This document shows positions 5,642 through 6,868 of a DNA stretch of 6,868 bases, piece by piece. The notes below the pieces were generated by a model that saw only the letters and a program-made list of their open reading frames with translations, was not told where the DNA came from and made no database searches. Each line of letters begins with the position of its first letter. The first letter of the stretch is position 1. A program made the translations under genes and the position numbers. This stretch comes from JBNJDW01 sp051745265 (lineage in GTDB: Bacteria; Pseudomonadota; Alphaproteobacteria; Micavibrionales; CSBR16-224). Location: contig JBNJDW010000101.1 in NCBI GenBank assembly GCA_051745265.1, positions 1-6,868 on the forward strand. The letters are read 5' to 3'.

Positions 5642-6276
5642 CCGGTACAATTGACAGTATTCACAGTAACAGCGTTATTCTCGATGTGAACGGGGTTGGT
5701 TATTTGATTTCGGCTTCCAGCCGGACACTTGACCGGATTGGCAGCACAGGCGATCGGGCCGGGCTGCTGATTGAAACCATTGTCCGCGAAGATGCCATTA
5801 ACCTGTTTGGTTTTGCTGATGCCGAAGAAAAAGAATGGTTTAATCTGCTGTGCACGGTTCAGGGGGTCGGTGCCAAGGCGGCACTTGCTATTCTGGCGGT
5901 CGTGTCTCCGGAAGAACTGCCGACCGTCGTCGCTGCGGAAGATAAGGCCGCAATTAGCCGTGCCGAGGGGATCGGCCCCAAACTGGCCACCCGGATTGTG
6001 ACAGAGCTTCGCGAAAAAGCCGGCAAAATGATGATGGGGCATGCCGCCAGTAATACGGCCCGTACAGCGGGGGCGAGTACAGCGCCTGCCGGTCCGTCAC
6101 CAAGTGCAAACCCGGCCATGGCCGCCAATAGTGATGCGGTTTCTGCGCTGATTAATCTTGGATATGGCCGGGCTGAGGCCTTTACCGCTGTCACAAAAAT
6201 CAGCCGGGATCTTGGTGATAATGCTGGTGATGTCGAAATATTGATCCGTGAAAGCTTGAAGGAGTTAAGTGCATGA
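5626..6276 (+). CDS. ruvA: Holliday junction DNA-binding protein RuvA
   Basis: A 216-residue protein, slightly longer than the usual 190-205. RuvA tetramers hold the four-way junction flat and load the RuvB motor. Residues 1-62 form the OB-fold domain (MFAKLTGTID, then NGVGYLI). Residues about 64-135 carry two helix-hairpin-helix motifs (VQGVGAK at 78-84 and AEGIGPKLA at 113-121). About 140-168 is an Ala/Thr/Pro/Ser-rich flexible linker. Residues 169-216 form the C-terminal three-helix domain that contacts RuvB (SALINLGYGRAEA). AAGGA ends eight bases before the ATG. The gene begins inside the end of ruvC and its stop overlaps the ruvB ATG (ATGA), a tight operon. The extra length lies mostly in the linker. 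Confidence 0.98.
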   Translation: MFAKLTGTIDSIHSNSVILDVNGVGYLISASSRTLDRIGSTGDRAGLLIETIVREDAINLFGFADAEEKEWFNLLCTVQGVGAKAALAILAVVSPEELPTVVAAEDKAAISRAEGIGPKLATRIVTELREKAGKMMMGHAASNTARTAGASTAPAGPSPSANPAMAANSDAVSALINLGYGRAEAFTAVTKISRDLGDNAGDVEILIRESLKELSA

Positions 6277-6868
6277 GCATTGGAACCGCCGCCGAAGAGA
6301 TTGAACGCGATATTTCCGGTCTTCAGCAGGAACAGGATCAGGATGAAACTGCTTTACGTCCGCAAAATCTGGATGATTTTATCGGACAACCCAAATTACG
6401 TGAGAACCTGAAGGTCTTCATTCAATCTGCAAACAAGCGCTCGGAAGTTCTTGATCATGTTTTGTTTTTCGGTCCTCCGGGCTTGGGAAAGACCACTTTG
6501 GCCCAGATTGTCAGCCGCGAACTTGGAGTTGGTTTTCGATCGACATCCGGGCCGGTAATTGCCCGGGCGGGGGATCTTGCCGCCTTGCTGACCAATCTTC
6601 AGCCACACGATGTCTTGTTTATTGATGAAATCCACCGTCTTAATCCGGCGGTTGAGGAAATTCTGTACCCGGCGATGGAAGATGGTCAGCTCGACATTAT
6701 TATCGGGGAAGGCCCGGCGGCGCGTTCGGTTAAAATTGATCTGCCGCCGTTTACTTTGATCGGGGCAACGACCCGTTCAGGGCTGCTGACAACACCGCTG
6801 CGTGATCGGTTCGGCATCCATCAGCGGCTGGAATTTTATGCGCCGGAGGATTTGTCGATTATCGTCTC
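6273..6868 (+). CDS. ruvB: Holliday junction branch migration ATPase RuvB (3' end outside window)
   Basis: The first 198 codons of an open frame that runs off the right edge. RuvB is the hexameric AAA+ motor that drives branch migration with RuvA. Visible are the entry segment LRPQNLDDFIGQ (28-39), Walker A GPPGLGKT (67-74, Lys73), AGDLAALLTNL (99-109), Walker B with DEIH (118-121), sensor I GATTRSG (164-170), and LRDRFG with the probable arginine finger at Arg177. RuvB proteins are usually about 335-350 residues, so roughly the last 40 percent (small lid domain end and winged helix) is missing. The ATG overlaps the ruvA TGA, and GAAGGAG ends eight bases before it, a strong ribosome binding site. 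No frameshift or odd residue is seen. Confidence 0.98.
   Translation, partial: MSIGTAAEEIERDISGLQQEQDQDETALRPQNLDDFIGQPKLRENLKVFIQSANKRSEVLDHVLFFGPPGLGKTTLAQIVSRELGVGFRSTSGPVIARAGDLAALLTNLQPHDVLFIDEIHRLNPAVEEILYPAMEDGQLDIIIGEGPAARSVKIDLPPFTLIGATTRSGLLTTPLRDRFGIHQRLEFYAPEDLSIIV

Noticed and set aside
5578..6042. 154-codon minus-strand frame across the ruvC-ruvA junction
   Set aside because: It is antisense to two highly conserved genes and shows no conserved motif.

Overview
The window is a chromosomal stretch from what looks like an alphaproteobacterium. The evidence is the yebC-ruvC-ruvA-ruvB gene order, a GAAC-N7-GAAC direct repeat of the alphaproteobacterial LexA-box type in front of that operon, and a receiver protein with a GPDRRR-type basic tail of a kind I associate with Rhodospirillales and relatives. 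Genus or family cannot be fixed from this sequence. No mobile element, CRISPR array, tRNA or rRNA is seen.

Left part (1-3019, plus strand). The window opens inside a gene whose reading frame is open to the left edge. It encodes a two-domain protein of unknown function, probably exported. An AT-rich spacer of about 170 bases follows, with weak terminator-like hairpins and a candidate promoter. Then comes a PAS-GGDEF-EAL protein with a degenerate cyclase motif (GGDSF) and an intact set of EAL residues, so it is best read as a cyclic-di-GMP phosphodiesterase.

Middle part (3026-4142, minus strand). Two co-directional genes form a probable two-gene operon. One is a receiver-domain response regulator with a basic tail. 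The other is a small helical protein resembling a histidine phosphotransfer (Hpt) domain that lacks the histidine. They converge on the PAS-GGDEF-EAL gene with only six bases between stop codons.

Right part (4203-6868, plus strand). A divergent regulatory region holds a candidate promoter (TTGCCT-18-TAAGAT), a LexA/SOS-box match across the expected transcription start, and an imperfect dyad. It drives yebC, ruvC, ruvA and ruvB. ruvC overlaps ruvA by 16 bases and ruvA overlaps ruvB by an ATGA junction. RuvA and RuvB migrate Holliday junctions and RuvC cleaves them, so DNA-damage control of the operon makes biological sense. YebC, a ribosome- or transcription-associated factor, would be induced with them. 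ruvB runs off the right edge.

Most of the window is ordinary housekeeping and signalling DNA. The less ordinary parts are the SOS-box/dyad arrangement upstream of yebC and the receiver/Hpt-like pair, both members of which carry substitutions at normally key positions.
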